Notes: a model not told the origin generated them from the sequence alone. Shown: positions 33,113 through 42,195, numbered from the stretch's first letter. The stretch: DNA of 64,000 nt from DATAGZ01 sp036263455 (GCA_036263455.1 DATAGZ010000003.1:1-64000), one strand, 5' to 3'. Made by a program: numbers and translations.

Positions 33113-34273
33113 TCAGTGGACGTAAAGATGGACTTCGTTGGTTTGAACCGCCGGATCGGTAACAGATGACAGGGTCAATCGTGACTGCGGCATGCCCATG
33201 GCGATCAAACTATTCATGACTTTCATTGCATCGGCGCGCACGGCATTGCTGTTTTGGGCGACCTGAGCGGGAGAACCCACGCCGGGCGCGACGCCCACGA
33301 CGTCGAAGGAAACGTCCGGCTTGCGCTGCAAGGCTTCGTTGGCGGCCTGATACAGGGGCTGCTGGTAATTGACATTGTCATGATCGAAGCGGATCACCAT
33401 GAGCGGACGCCCGCTCGAAATCGTACCGGGCAGACCATTGGTCACCGGCGCGCCAATAACCGGCGCCACGCCCGGCGGGGCAGCATAGCCGCCCGGGCCG
33501 GCAATGGCCGAGACGCGACTGCCGAGCGGACCGGTGTTATAAATTTGGCCCTCGCTAATCCCGAGAGACAGGGAAGCTAAATTGCCGCGTTCGACCTCGA
33601 GAAAGCGTGTCTGGCGCTGTACATCATCGGTGACGTTGGCGAGTAGACGATTGATGTTGACAGCGCTCTGCTCGGTTTGATCCTCGAGCAGCCGTAATTG
33701 GCGATGATCCTCCTCGACCGCTCCTGAAACGGTATAAGAGGCGCGGATCGATTGCAGCAGGAAATTGGCATAGGCGGAATTGCTGGCCACGTCATTGGAG
33801 AGGAGACTCAGCTGGTCCAAATCCTTGTCCAGGGACTGGAGCTGGTTCTGCGCATTCTTCCAGGCCTGCACGACCGCGGGATTTCCGGGTGTAGTGCCAA
33901 CCTGAAGACGTGAATTGATTCCCGCGACTGTTGCCTGGTAGCTCGCCGAGTTGCGCTGCACATCGTCGCGCAATTGCAGATGACGAGCGCTCTGTTCGTT
34001 GATGGCTGTTTGTAGGCGGGCAAAATCGCCACGCAGTTCCTGAACCTTTTGCCCCGTCAAGGTCGGTGTCGTCGCGCCGGGAAGAGCCTGGTCGAGAGGC
34101 TGTGCCGGAACGGTGATGGGCGCAGGCGCGGGAGTAGCGGGCGATGCGGATTGCGCACCAACCGGCTGGCCCGAAGCACGGGTAGAGGGAAAAAGCGCGT
34201 TGTTCAGAAAGTCGCACGCTGAAAGCGACAATGTCATTGCGGCCAAGGCCGCGAAATTACCGATCTTGGTCAT
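33113..34273 (-). CDS. Coiled-coil lipoprotein with OmpA-like C-terminal region (386 aa)
   Basis: ATG at 34273 (MTKIGNFAALAAMT) with AGGGG ten bases upstream; the 81 bases of frame further upstream are unlikely to be used. Lipobox SLSAC gives an acylated Cys near residue 20. After an Ala/Pro-rich linker (about 25-65) comes a long helical, coiled-coil-like region (about 75-240: LRGDFARLQTAINEQSARHL, LDKDLDQLSLLSNDV). The C-terminal 110 residues (PLMVIRFDHDNVNYQQPLY, AVRADAMKVMNSLIAMGMPQ, SRLTLSSV) have the layout of an OmpA-type peptidoglycan-binding domain but lack the usual Asn-x-x-Leu-Ser-x-x-Arg-Ala core, so the fold is probable, the binding uncertain. It likely links outer membrane and cell wall. 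Confidence 0.8.
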   Translation of the reverse strand: MTKIGNFAALAAMTLSLSACDFLNNALFPSTRASGQPVGAQSASPATPAPAPITVPAQPLDQALPGATTPTLTGQKVQELRGDFARLQTAINEQSARHLQLRDDVQRNSASYQATVAGINSRLQVGTTPGNPAVVQAWKNAQNQLQSLDKDLDQLSLLSNDVASNSAYANFLLQSIRASYTVSGAVEEDHRQLRLLEDQTEQSAVNINRLLANVTDDVQRQTRFLEVERGNLASLSLGISEGQIYNTGPLGSRVSAIAGPGGYAAPPGVAPVIGAPVTNGLPGTISSGRPLMVIRFDHDNVNYQQPLYQAANEALQRKPDVSFDVVGVAPGVGSPAQVAQNSNAVRADAMKVMNSLIAMGMPQSRLTLSSVTDPAVQTNEVHLYVH

Positions 34274-34433
34274 GTAGTGCCGACCCCTGTTTCCGGCTGT
34301 TGTGGATGCCATCCCGAGCCATCTTTTGACAGCTTTTTCGCTATTAATCAACACCCAAGCTGAAGATGGAATTGTGGCGAGACTAGGCCTTATGTGGTGA
34401 AGGCCTCCTTAATGGACCTTCTCCGGAAAGGCA

Positions 34434-35774
34434 TCAATTAGGCATTGTTACAAATTCCTCCGCGGCACTGGGATGGAGCGCGACGGTACGATCGAAATCC
34501 TCCTTGGTCGCGCCCATTTTCACCGCGACTGCCACGGCCTGGATAATCTCGGCCGCATCCGCCCCCACCATGTGCACGCCCAGCACCCGCCGGCTGTGCC
34601 GATCGACGACCAGTTTCATGAAGGTGCGTTCCGTTCGCTCGGTCATGGTAAGCTTCAGAGGTCGGAAGTCGGTTTTGTAGACGATCACCTCGGTATTCTT
34701 TCGTGCCTCCTCTTCGCTCAGCCCTACGGTCGCGGCTTGCGGCTGGGCGAAGATCGCGCTCGGCACATCCGCGTAATCGACGCGGATTGGGGTATCGCCA
34801 TACAGCGTGGCCACGAGCGCGGCTCCCTCCCGGATCGCCACCGGCGTGAGATTGAGCCGGTTCGTGCAATCGCCAATGGCATGGATCCACGGCACCGCGC
34901 TCATGGAATATTCGTCGACCTTAACCGCGCCGATCTCATCCAACTGAACGCCGGCCTCGACCAGGCCGATCCCCGTCGTGTTGGGGATCCGGCCGGTTGC
35001 ATAAAGCACGCATTCGGCCTCGAGCGTGGTTCCGTCGTCGAGGCGCAGGCAGCGGACCTCGTCGCGGCGATCGATCGCCATGACCTCCCGCTCGGTGCGG
35101 ATGTCTACGCCCTTTTTTCGCATCTCCGCGGCGAGAAAATCGCGAAGGTCTTTATCGAAGCCGCGTAGGATCTGCGTGCCGCGGTAAAGCTCGGTCACCT
35201 GCGCGCCCAAGCCGTTGAAAATGCCGGCGAACTCGACCGCGATATAGCCGCCGCCGATGATGGCCACTCGTTTCGGCAGGGAAGGCAGATGGAACACCTC
35301 GTTCGAGGTGATCGCGTGCTCTATCCCGGGCAGGTCGGGCAGGAAGGGCCGTGCGCCGGTCGCGATGATTACCTGCGCGGTGCTCACCGGCTGCTCGCCT
35401 TCGATCTCCACCTGGTGCGGCTCTGAGCCGAGACGGGCGCGCGCCTCGAAAAGGGTGACACCCGATTCCGCCAGCAGTCGTTTATAGATTCCGTTGAGCC
35501 GGGCAATCTCGCGATCCTTGTGCGCGATCAGGCGCGGCCAATCGAAGCTCCGCTGTTCGATGTTCCATCCATAAGCCCAGGCATCTTCGAGATCCTCGCG
35601 ATAATGTGCGGCATAGGAGAGAAGCTTCTTGGGGATGCAGCCGCGAATGACACAGGTTCCGCCAACTTCGGATTCTTCGGCAATCGCCACGCGCATGCCC
35701 TTCTTGGCGGCCAGGCGCGCCGCGCGCACGCCACCCGACCCGGCACCGATGATAAAAAGGTCGAACTCACGCAT
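34434..35774 (-). CDS. gor: Glutathione-disulfide reductase (446 aa)
   Basis: NADPH-dependent flavoprotein that keeps glutathione reduced. FAD motif GAGSGG (10-15); redox disulfide CVIRGC (Cys41, Cys46) in GGTCVIRGCIPKKLL, which is the glutathione reductase form; NADPH domain GGGYIAVEFAGIFNGLG with following YRG/R residues; C-terminal HPSAAEEFVT carries the catalytic His-Glu pair. Length usual. The start overlaps the end of the ABC permease gene by eight bases and the upstream AGGGAGGTG lies in that gene, so it is the last gene of the run that begins at mnmG. Confidence 0.95.
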   Translation of the reverse strand: MREFDLFIIGAGSGGVRAARLAAKKGMRVAIAEESEVGGTCVIRGCIPKKLLSYAAHYREDLEDAWAYGWNIEQRSFDWPRLIAHKDREIARLNGIYKRLLAESGVTLFEARARLGSEPHQVEIEGEQPVSTAQVIIATGARPFLPDLPGIEHAITSNEVFHLPSLPKRVAIIGGGYIAVEFAGIFNGLGAQVTELYRGTQILRGFDKDLRDFLAAEMRKKGVDIRTEREVMAIDRRDEVRCLRLDDGTTLEAECVLYATGRIPNTTGIGLVEAGVQLDEIGAVKVDEYSMSAVPWIHAIGDCTNRLNLTPVAIREGAALVATLYGDTPIRVDYADVPSAIFAQPQAATVGLSEEEARKNTEVIVYKTDFRPLKLTMTERTERTFMKLVVDRHSRRVLGVHMVGADAAEIIQAVAVAVKMGATKEDFDRTVALHPSAAEEFVTMPN

Positions 35775-37107
35775 GGGCCAGCACCTCCCTTCGTCCGGTT
35801 AAAAAGCGCCGGATAAGCCAACCGAGCGCGGCGATTTCCCCGCCTATGAAAACCATGGTCAGGGGTAAAGGTTGGCTGCCTAGCCCCGGTCTTAATATCG
35901 GGACGAGGGAATCGAGGCCGGCTTGCATGAGTAGGGCAGCCAGCGGGCCCACGGCAATCGCCAATATGACGATGCCCCAAAGATCGCCATGGCGCCGGCT
36001 GCGCCAGTTCCACCACCATAAAAAGAGCAGATCGCGCCCGACATAGAGGGAGACGATTGTGAAGCCCAAGCGCCCTCCGATGAGCATCGCCAAGAGCCCG
36101 GAGGGGTTGTTCGTGTCCAGTTCCCGGAAAAGCCCTGGCCCGCCGGACAAGCTGGCCAGGAGCGCTATCAATACCAAGAAAAGGTAGGCGATCATCCAGG
36201 GTGGGACCAGCCTGAAGGCGCGGCTGAGATCGCCACGGCGCAGGGCATGGAAAAAATCGCCATAGACCAGGATATTTTTTGGATCGGCGCAATAGGACAC
36301 ATACGCAATAAAGTAGAAGAGTGAGAAAAAGCGCAAGTCAGTCACGCTGTCGCTAAAACTGGCATAGAAGCCGCGCGCAAAGGCAACCAGAAAGAGAAGA
36401 AAACCGGTGAAGGCAAGCGGCGCGGCGCGGAACTGCAGCTCGACCCGCAGAAGACGATAGGCCGCCAGCCACACCCACGCGCAAGTGGCGAGCCGCACGA
36501 CGAGGATGAACCACCGATCATCGACGGAGATCAGGCCGTACCAGAAGCGATCGGCCGGCAAGCTGAAGAAATTTTCCCCAGTTGCCCCGAAATAGAACGC
36601 GGCGAGCCCGGCGAGCTGAGCCAAGGTAACCGAAAGAACCCGCCGCCGCCCGCTCTTGCGGATCAAGATCAGCGAGACGCAGAAAGCGAGAGCGGTCGCG
36701 AGTAAGCCTCCGATGACAATCTGACCGGTACGGATCGCCGCATCGCCCACCGAGACGCCACTCATGAGAAGCGTGGGAATTAGCCACATAAAACAATACC
36801 AGCAATAAGCGCTGGCGCCGATAACCTTGCCCCAGCACATCTGCCACGCGCCCAAGGCATTCATGCGCTGGGCGTCCCAGGTGCCGGCCCGCACCTCCTC
36901 GGCGATGCTGTCGGCGGCGCGGCGCGTGGCCCACAGGCCCAAGATGATATAGCTCGCCACCGCCGTGACCTCGGCCTTGTCATGGCCGAACAGGCTGTTC
37001 ACTCTATGCAGGCCGAAGAGAATGATGAAGATCGCAAGCGGGGCGAGCACCAGCCGCGCTGGTGAGAATTCGAGCCAGAGATTACGGCGAAATTCGGGAT
37101 TGATCAT
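35767..37107 (-). CDS. ABC-type exporter permease-like membrane protein (446 aa)
   Basis: About ten hydrophobic segments (for example LVLAPLAIFIILFGL, ASYIILGLWATRRAADSI, IGGLLATALAFCVSLILI, GFLLFLVAFARGFY). Overlap of 26 bp with the ABC ATPase gene upstream and position identify it as the permease partner. The region SIAEEVRAGTWDAQRMNALGAW resembles the N-terminal coupling region of ABC-2-type permeases. Start ATG 37107 (MINPEFRRNLWLEF) follows GGGGA. Substrate unknown. It sits between parB-linked ABC ATPase and gor. Confidence 0.8.
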   Translation of the reverse strand: MINPEFRRNLWLEFSPARLVLAPLAIFIILFGLHRVNSLFGHDKAEVTAVASYIILGLWATRRAADSIAEEVRAGTWDAQRMNALGAWQMCWGKVIGASAYCWYCFMWLIPTLLMSGVSVGDAAIRTGQIVIGGLLATALAFCVSLILIRKSGRRRVLSVTLAQLAGLAAFYFGATGENFFSLPADRFWYGLISVDDRWFILVVRLATCAWVWLAAYRLLRVELQFRAAPLAFTGFLLFLVAFARGFYASFSDSVTDLRFFSLFYFIAYVSYCADPKNILVYGDFFHALRRGDLSRAFRLVPPWMIAYLFLVLIALLASLSGGPGLFRELDTNNPSGLLAMLIGGRLGFTIVSLYVGRDLLFLWWWNWRSRRHGDLWGIVILAIAVGPLAALLMQAGLDSLVPILRPGLGSQPLPLTMVFIGGEIAALGWLIRRFLTGRREVLAHA

Positions 37108-38014
37108 GCGGTCCCCGGGAAAGATGTATGAGATAAGAATCCTGCAGCCGCTTCCTGTGCGGCGCAAAAGCCGATACGGCTACGCCGCTTTCGACAAGAT
37201 GGCGCACTAGTTTAGCGGCGGTCGTGGCGTCCCCCATGAGGCAAAAGTGTGCCTCCCGATCCGCGATTTGAAGATCGGAAAGGCCACCGAATTTTTCGAG
37301 GAGATGCGCGAGATCCGGATGCGGTGCGGCGAGTTCGAGGCGGAAAGGCACGCGTTCTCCCTCCCGCCCTGCGAGCGGCTCATGGGCAAGCACGCGGCCC
37401 TGCTCGATCGCGAGCATGTGGGTCGAATAATCCTCGAGCTCGCTTAAGATGTGCGATGAAACGAGAATGGTCATGTCCTGGGTATGGAGTGCGCGCAGGA
37501 GACCGGAGAGATCGGCCCGCGCGGCGGGATCGAGGCCGGAGGCCGGCTCGTCGAGGATAAGAAAATCCGGCTCATGAAGGATAGCGAGCGCGATCCCCAG
37601 TCGCTGGCGCAGGCCGCGCGACAGGTGCGCCGCTTTTTCGCGGAGCCTATCGGAAAGGCCGGTGCGTTCAGCCGAAAGGGCGACCGCGGCCTTGATCTTT
37701 TCCATGCCCTGGGCCAGCGCCCGATAACGCAGGTTGTCACGGACGCTGAGCTCGTCATAGAGACCGAAATTGTCCGGCAAGAAACCCACGCGCCGGTGGG
37801 TACGCCGCGGATCCGCATGGACATCGTCCTGGCCAATCATCATGGAGCCAGACCGCGGCCGCTCCAGCGCGGCCAGGAGACGCATGAGAGTCGATTTACC
37901 GGCGCCGTTCGGCCCGACGAGCGCTGTTACCGTCTTCTTTTCAAGAATAAAGGAGACATCATCCAGTGCCCGGCGGCTCGGATAATCGAAACAGACATCC
38001 GCGACGCGGATCAC
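37082..38014 (-). CDS. ABC transporter ATP-binding protein (310 aa)
   Basis: Walker A GPNGAGKST (34-42), Q-loop around GFLPDNFGLYDELSVRDN, signature LSRGLRQRLGIAL, Walker B FLILDEPASGLDP and switch His in VSSHILSELEDYS: a complete ATPase of the ABC-2 export group. The C-terminal 100 residues (from VPFRLELAAPHPDL) are an extra domain common in this group. The start ATG overlaps the stop of parB (ATGA 38011-38014) and the end overlaps the permease. It is thus translated together with chromosome partition genes, an unusual context for a transporter. Confidence 0.92.
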   Translation of the reverse strand: MIRVADVCFDYPSRRALDDVSFILEKKTVTALVGPNGAGKSTLMRLLAALERPRSGSMMIGQDDVHADPRRTHRRVGFLPDNFGLYDELSVRDNLRYRALAQGMEKIKAAVALSAERTGLSDRLREKAAHLSRGLRQRLGIALAILHEPDFLILDEPASGLDPAARADLSGLLRALHTQDMTILVSSHILSELEDYSTHMLAIEQGRVLAHEPLAGREGERVPFRLELAAPHPDLAHLLEKFGGLSDLQIADREAHFCLMGDATTAAKLVRHLVESGVAVSAFAPHRKRLQDSYLIHLSRGPHDQSRISP

Positions 38015-38868
38015 TGCAGTTCCGTGCCGCTCAGCAATCGACCGGTCAGTGTGTCGAGCTCTTCAAGATTGCGGTAATGGAGCGTGAGGCGGCCGCCCTT
38101 GCCGTCGAAGGCGATCTCGACCTTCGCGCCGAGCCGATGGGAAAGCGTGCGTTCCAATTCCCTCGTATCGGCGTCCTTGACCTGCGGCGGGCGAGTAATT
38201 TTCTTCTTGCCCGTTTTGAGGGCGCGGGCAAGCGCCTCGGCCTCGCGCACGCTGAGCTTGCCTTCGACGATACGCTGGGCGAGCGCCACGGGATCGGCGG
38301 CGGTGAGCAGCACGCGCGCATGGCCCAGCGTCAGATGGCCGGAGGAAAGGCGCGCGAGCACCGCCTGCGGCAGGTCGAGCAGGCCGATCAACTGGCTGAT
38401 ATGCGGGCGGCTCTTGCCCAGCCGCTGGGCGAGCTGCTCATGGGTGTAGGCGAATTCATGCAGCAGGCGCTGCATGGCGCGGGCCTCCTCGACGGGGTCG
38501 AGGTCCTCGCGCTGGACGTTCTCGATAATTGCCGCCTCGAGCGCCTCGCGATCCTCAAGCGCGCGGATAATCACCGGCACCTCATGCAGCTTAGCGAGCT
38601 GGGCCGCGCGCCAGCGCCGTTCGCCCGCGACGATCTCATATTCGCCTGTTCTGCGCGCGTGCGGGCGCACGAGAATCGGCTGCAAGACTCCACGCGCCGC
38701 AATCGATTCGGCGAGGATCTGCAGGCTGCTCTCCTCGAATCGCGTGCGCGGCTGATAGGGGCCAGGATGAAGGTGTTCGATACGTGCCGTCGCGGGCGCA
38801 CGGGACGGTTCGCTGCTTTCCTCGCCCAGAAGCGCGGATAGGCCGCGACCGAGGTGACGCTTGCTCAT
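38011..38868 (-). CDS. parB: Chromosome partitioning protein ParB (285 aa)
   Basis: CTP-dependent DNA clamp that loads at parS and spreads, moved by ParA. N-terminal LGRGLSALLGE motif (ParA-interacting), then HPGPYQPRTRFEE, the CTP/nuclease-fold motif GERRWRAAQLA, ENVQREDLDPVEEA and a helix-turn-helix (YTHEQLAQRLGKSRPHISQL) that contacts parS; C-terminal dimerisation segment LTLHYRNLEELDTLTGRLL. Length usual. It overlaps parA upstream and the ABC ATPase downstream by four bases each (ATGA). The likely binding sites are at 42075-42088 and perhaps 40819-40832. Confidence 0.97.
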   Translation of the reverse strand: MSKRHLGRGLSALLGEESSEPSRAPATARIEHLHPGPYQPRTRFEESSLQILAESIAARGVLQPILVRPHARRTGEYEIVAGERRWRAAQLAKLHEVPVIIRALEDREALEAAIIENVQREDLDPVEEARAMQRLLHEFAYTHEQLAQRLGKSRPHISQLIGLLDLPQAVLARLSSGHLTLGHARVLLTAADPVALAQRIVEGKLSVREAEALARALKTGKKKITRPPQVKDADTRELERTLSHRLGAKVEIAFDGKGGRLTLHYRNLEELDTLTGRLLSGTELQ

Positions 38869-39638
38869 GCCGCTTGTCTTTCGGTGCGCTTCAGCATTTC
38901 GCTCGCGAGCGCGATATAGGCCTGGGAGCCGGCGCAGCGCATGTCATAGAGGAGGGCGGGCTTGCCGTGCGAAGGTGCCTCGGCCATGCGGACGTTGCGT
39001 GGGATGGACGTCTCGTAAACCTTGGCGCCGAAATGGGCACGCACATCGCTTGCGACCTGCTCATTGAGGCTCGAACGCTTATCGTACATGGTCAAGATGA
39101 TCCCCGAAATCTCCAGGCGCGGATTGAAGCCGCGGCGAATCCGTTCGACCGTGCGGGCGAGGTGGGACAGACCCTCGAGCGCAAAGAACTCGCACTGCAA
39201 CGGTACGAGAATCTCATCGGCTGCCACCATGGCATTGACCGTCAGCAGCGAAAGAGAAGGGGGACAATCAATGAGGATCACCTCATAATCGAGCGGGTCG
39301 GCGAGCGCATTGCGTAATCGGTATTCGCGCTGCTCGAGATCGATAAGATCGAGCTCGGCACCCGCAAGCTCGGGATCGGCGGGGACAATACCGAGATTGG
39401 GCACGAGGGTCGGCTCGATCACCGCGCTTAAATCCGCTTCCCCAAGCAGCAATCTGTAAGTTCCCTGTCTTCCGATGCTGCGGTCCAGACCGAGCCCAGT
39501 CGAAGCGTTGCCCTGTGGGTCGAGATCGATGAGCAGCGCTTTTTTGCCCACGGCGGCGAGCGCGGTGATCAGATTGATGGCGGTCGTCGTCTTGCCCACG
39601 CCGCCCTTCTGATTGGCTATCGCGATGATCCTCGCCAC
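38865..39638 (-). CDS. parA: Chromosome partitioning ATPase ParA (257 aa)
   Basis: Deviant Walker ATPase of the ParA/Soj group. KGGVGKTTTAINL near residues 10-22 is the Walker A box with signature Lys; DLDPQGNASTGLG is Walker A'; VILIDCPPSLSLLTVNAM is Walker B; ALEGLSHLARTV and NPRLEISGIILTMYDKRS follow as usual. GTG start at 39638 shares a base with the rsmG stop (TAGTG), and the end overlaps parB. It drives ParB-parS segregation of origins. Confidence 0.97.
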   Translation of the reverse strand: MARIIAIANQKGGVGKTTTAINLITALAAVGKKALLIDLDPQGNASTGLGLDRSIGRQGTYRLLLGEADLSAVIEPTLVPNLGIVPADPELAGAELDLIDLEQREYRLRNALADPLDYEVILIDCPPSLSLLTVNAMVAADEILVPLQCEFFALEGLSHLARTVERIRRGFNPRLEISGIILTMYDKRSSLNEQVASDVRAHFGAKVYETSIPRNVRMAEAPSHGKPALLYDMRCAGSQAYIALASEMLKRTERQAA

Positions 39639-40243
39639 TATTTCCCCCGTTGCCGCAAGTGCCGCAGAACCATGACGCAGGCGCGCGCATCGGTCGTGCT
39701 GGGCACAAGCTCGGCCTCACTATGCCAGGATTTGCCGGCTTCGGTCAATTCATCCGCGGCGGAGACGCCCTTGAGAAAGAGGCCGGTCGTGTCGTCATCG
39801 ATAAGGCCTTCCGCCTGATCGAGGAGCCGGACCAGGGGCGCGAAGGCGCGCGCGGTAATATACGGAAAGGGACCGAGGCCGCTTTCCTCGATCCGTTTAT
39901 TGACAAGGTTCACCTGCGCGCCTGTGGCCCGCGCCACCTCCGCCAGAAAGGCGCATTTGCGCTGATCGGCCTCGATCAAACTCACCCGAAGATCGGGCCG
40001 GAGCACGGATAACACCAGGCCCGGAAAGCCGCCACCGGAACCGAGGTCGGCCAGAATTGCTTTGGGCGGAAGAAGGGGGGAGAGCTGGGCCGAATCGGCA
40101 AAATGGCGTCGCCATGCATCGGGAAGAGTCGAAGGCGCGACGAGATTAATAGAGGGGGTCCATTTCAAGAGCAGAGCGTGGTAGGGGGCGAGCCGCGCCC
40201 GATCCTGCGCCGTAAGCAGATCAGGCGGCGGCGCGGCGGACAT
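39638..40243 (-). CDS. rsmG: 16S rRNA (guanine(527)-N(7))-methyltransferase RsmG (201 aa)
   Basis: SAM-dependent methyltransferase also called GidB. Rossmann motif ILADLGSGGGFPGLVLSVL (SAM binding), then VSLIEADQRKCAFLAEVARATG and ITARAFAPLVRLLDQAEGLI are all typical. N-terminal SINLVAPSTLPDAWRRHFADS is conserved. It overlaps mnmG by 23 bp and parA by one base. Slightly shorter at the N-terminus than E. coli RsmG, as is common in alphaproteobacteria. Confidence 0.95.
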   Translation of the reverse strand: MSAAPPPDLLTAQDRARLAPYHALLLKWTPSINLVAPSTLPDAWRRHFADSAQLSPLLPPKAILADLGSGGGFPGLVLSVLRPDLRVSLIEADQRKCAFLAEVARATGAQVNLVNKRIEESGLGPFPYITARAFAPLVRLLDQAEGLIDDDTTGLFLKGVSAADELTEAGKSWHSEAELVPSTTDARACVMVLRHLRQRGK

Positions 40244-42074
40244 AGCGCAGGAGGATCGTCACCGCGGCGGGCGTCACGCCGGCAACACGGCCAGCGGCGC
40301 CCAGGCTCGCCGGCCGGGACGCCTTGAGCTTCTGCCGCACCTCGTTGGAGAGCGAGGGAATCGCATCGTAATCGAGATCGGCAGGCAGCAGCAGGGATTC
40401 ATCGCGGCGAAGGGCGGCAATATCCTCGTCTTGCCGCTTGAGATAGCCGGCATAGGTACCGTCATTTTCGATCTGCCGCGCAATTACCGATGGGATAGTG
40501 CCAATCTGCGGCCAGAGGGTGGCAAGCCGGGCGAGATCTATTCCCGGATAGGAAAGCAGGGTAAAGGCGTCACGGCGCAGCCCGTCTTGAACGACGGGCA
40601 ATCCCGCCTGCGCCAGCCAGGTGGGAGTGGCTTGTAATGAGCGAAGCAAATCGGTGGCTTCGGTAAGCGCCGCCTGTTTGGCGAGGAAGCGGCCCGCGCG
40701 CAGATTACCCACGCAACCCCAACCTATTCCCTGCGAGGTCAACCGCTGATCGGCATTGTCCTGGCGCAACCGGAGCCGGTATTCGGCACGGCTCGTGAAC
40801 ATCCGGTAAGGCTCGCTGGTTCCACGTGTAACCAAATCGTCGATCATGACGCCGATATAGGCCTGGGCCCGGTCCAGCACGACCGGTGCCCCGCCGCCGA
40901 CTGCGCGGGCGGCGTTGAGCCCCGCGACCAGGCCCTGGGCGGCTGCTTCTTCATAGCCGGTCGTGCCATTGATCTGGCCGGCGAGATAAAGGCCAGGCAG
41001 CGCGCGGACCTCCAGGCTGGGATATAGTTCACGCGGATCGATGAAATCATATTCGATGGCATAGCCGGGCCGCGCCATCTGCGCCTTTTCCAGCCCGGGA
41101 ATAGTGGCCAGCAGAGCGCGCTGGACCTCCTCAGGCAGCGCGGTGGAAATGCCATTGGGATAGATGAGCGGGTCCTCCAGGCCTTCCGGCTCGAGGAAGA
41201 TCTGGTGGGTCTCCCGATCTGCAAAACGCACGATCTTGTCTTCGATGGACGGGCAATAGCGTGGGCCGGTGCTGGCGATCTGACCCGAATACATGGGCGA
41301 CAGGCGGAGATTCTCCTGAACGATCCGGCGTGTCGCGGCGGTCGTCGTGGTGAGATGGCAGGGAATTTGCGGGACGTCGATCCGCGCGGAGAGGAAAGAC
41401 ATGGGCTCGGGCGGCTCATCGCCCGGCTGCGGGGTCAGTCCCGCATAATCGATCGTCGCGGCGCGAAGGCGCGGCGGCGTTCCCGTCTTCAACCGACCCA
41501 GGGCGAGCCCGAGCCGCTTGAGCGTGGCGGCAAGCGCCCGGGATGGTGCTTCACCGACCCGGCCTGCCGGAATCGTCCGGGTCCCTATATGGATCAGGCC
41601 GTTTAGAAAAGTCCCGGTGGCCACGATCACTGCGCCGGCCGCGAACTCGCTACCATCCTCGCAAAGGACACCCGCGATGCGACCATGGCGGATAAGGATG
41701 TCGGCCGCCGCGCCCGCGCGAATGGTCAAGCCGGAATGTTCGGCGAGCAGCGCCTGAACCGCGCGGCGATACAGCGCGCGATCGGTTTGGGCGCGCGGCC
41801 CCCATACTGCCGGCCCCTTGGAACGATTGAGCATGCGGAACTGAATACCGGCTCGGTCAGTGGCACGGCCCATGATGCCGTCCAGCGCGTCAATTTCCCG
41901 CACCAGATGGCCTTTGCCCAACCCGCCAATCGCCGGATTGCAGGACATCTCCCCAATCTTGGCGGGATCATGGCTGAGCAATAGGGTGCGTGCACCCACG
42001 CGCGCTGCCGAAGCTGCGGCCTCAGTACCGGCATGGCCCCCGCCGATCACGATAACGTCGTAATTTTCGATCAT
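40221..42074 (-). CDS. mnmG: tRNA uridine-5-carboxymethylaminomethyl modification enzyme MnmG (617 aa)
   Basis: FAD-dependent subunit (GidA) that with MnmE modifies U34 of tRNAs. Start ATG 42074 (MIENYDVIVIGGGHAGTEAA) with FAD-binding GGGHAG at about 11-16; SCNPAIGGLGKGHLVREIDALDG is the conserved family block; C-terminal tRNA-binding helical domain SRAEYRLRLRQDNADQRLT, TYAGYLKRQ and LGAAGRVAGVTPAAVTILLRY. Length usual. Normally mnmE lies upstream in this gene order; here an ArsR-AHSA1 gene, divergent, takes that place. The start codon directly adjoins a parS palindrome. Confidence 0.97.
   Translation of the reverse strand: MIENYDVIVIGGGHAGTEAAASAARVGARTLLLSHDPAKIGEMSCNPAIGGLGKGHLVREIDALDGIMGRATDRAGIQFRMLNRSKGPAVWGPRAQTDRALYRRAVQALLAEHSGLTIRAGAAADILIRHGRIAGVLCEDGSEFAAGAVIVATGTFLNGLIHIGTRTIPAGRVGEAPSRALAATLKRLGLALGRLKTGTPPRLRAATIDYAGLTPQPGDEPPEPMSFLSARIDVPQIPCHLTTTTAATRRIVQENLRLSPMYSGQIASTGPRYCPSIEDKIVRFADRETHQIFLEPEGLEDPLIYPNGISTALPEEVQRALLATIPGLEKAQMARPGYAIEYDFIDPRELYPSLEVRALPGLYLAGQINGTTGYEEAAAQGLVAGLNAARAVGGGAPVVLDRAQAYIGVMIDDLVTRGTSEPYRMFTSRAEYRLRLRQDNADQRLTSQGIGWGCVGNLRAGRFLAKQAALTEATDLLRSLQATPTWLAQAGLPVVQDGLRRDAFTLLSYPGIDLARLATLWPQIGTIPSVIARQIENDGTYAGYLKRQDEDIAALRRDESLLLPADLDYDAIPSLSNEVRQKLKASRPASLGAAGRVAGVTPAAVTILLRYVRRAAA
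40819..40832. promoter_or_regulatory. Possible degenerate second parS site
   Basis: GTTCCACGTGTAAC inside mnmG differs from the site at 42075 at two positions but keeps the CACGTG core and GTT/AAC ends. Could be coincidence in coding sequence. Confidence 0.4.
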
Positions 42075-42088
42075 GTTCCACGTGGAAC
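42075..42088. promoter_or_regulatory. parS site (ParB-binding palindrome)
   Basis: GTTCCACGTGGAAC, a perfect 14-bp palindrome and a close match to the bacterial parS consensus (TGTTTCACGTGAAACA), with flanking T on the left. It adjoins the mnmG start codon, in the same locus as parA and parB. Confidence 0.85.
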
Positions 42089-42139
42089 CTAGCGGATCGT
42101 TCCTTTCGTGGCAATGGCGTGGCAGAGACCCTGAAAGTC

Positions 42140-42177
42140 TTGACAATCGCTTTCATATTTATTAACTTGATAGTTAA
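42140..42177 (+). promoter_or_regulatory. Promoter with palindromic operator upstream of the ArsR-AHSA1 gene
   Basis: TTGACA at 42140-42145 is a perfect -35. At 17 bp spacing the -10 region falls in TTAACT-TGAT-AGTTAA (42162-42177), a palindrome with perfect 6-bp arms. ArsR-type regulators commonly bind such 12-2-12-like or shorter palindromes and repress themselves; the overlap with the -10 region suggests autorepression here. Confidence 0.6.
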
Positions 42178-42195
42178 ATAACCGATTGGTTTATA

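Noticed and set aside
37082..38014. Atypical ABC signature LSRGLRQRL as a sign of a novel ATPase
   Set aside because: The LSRG form is common in ABC-2-type exporters.
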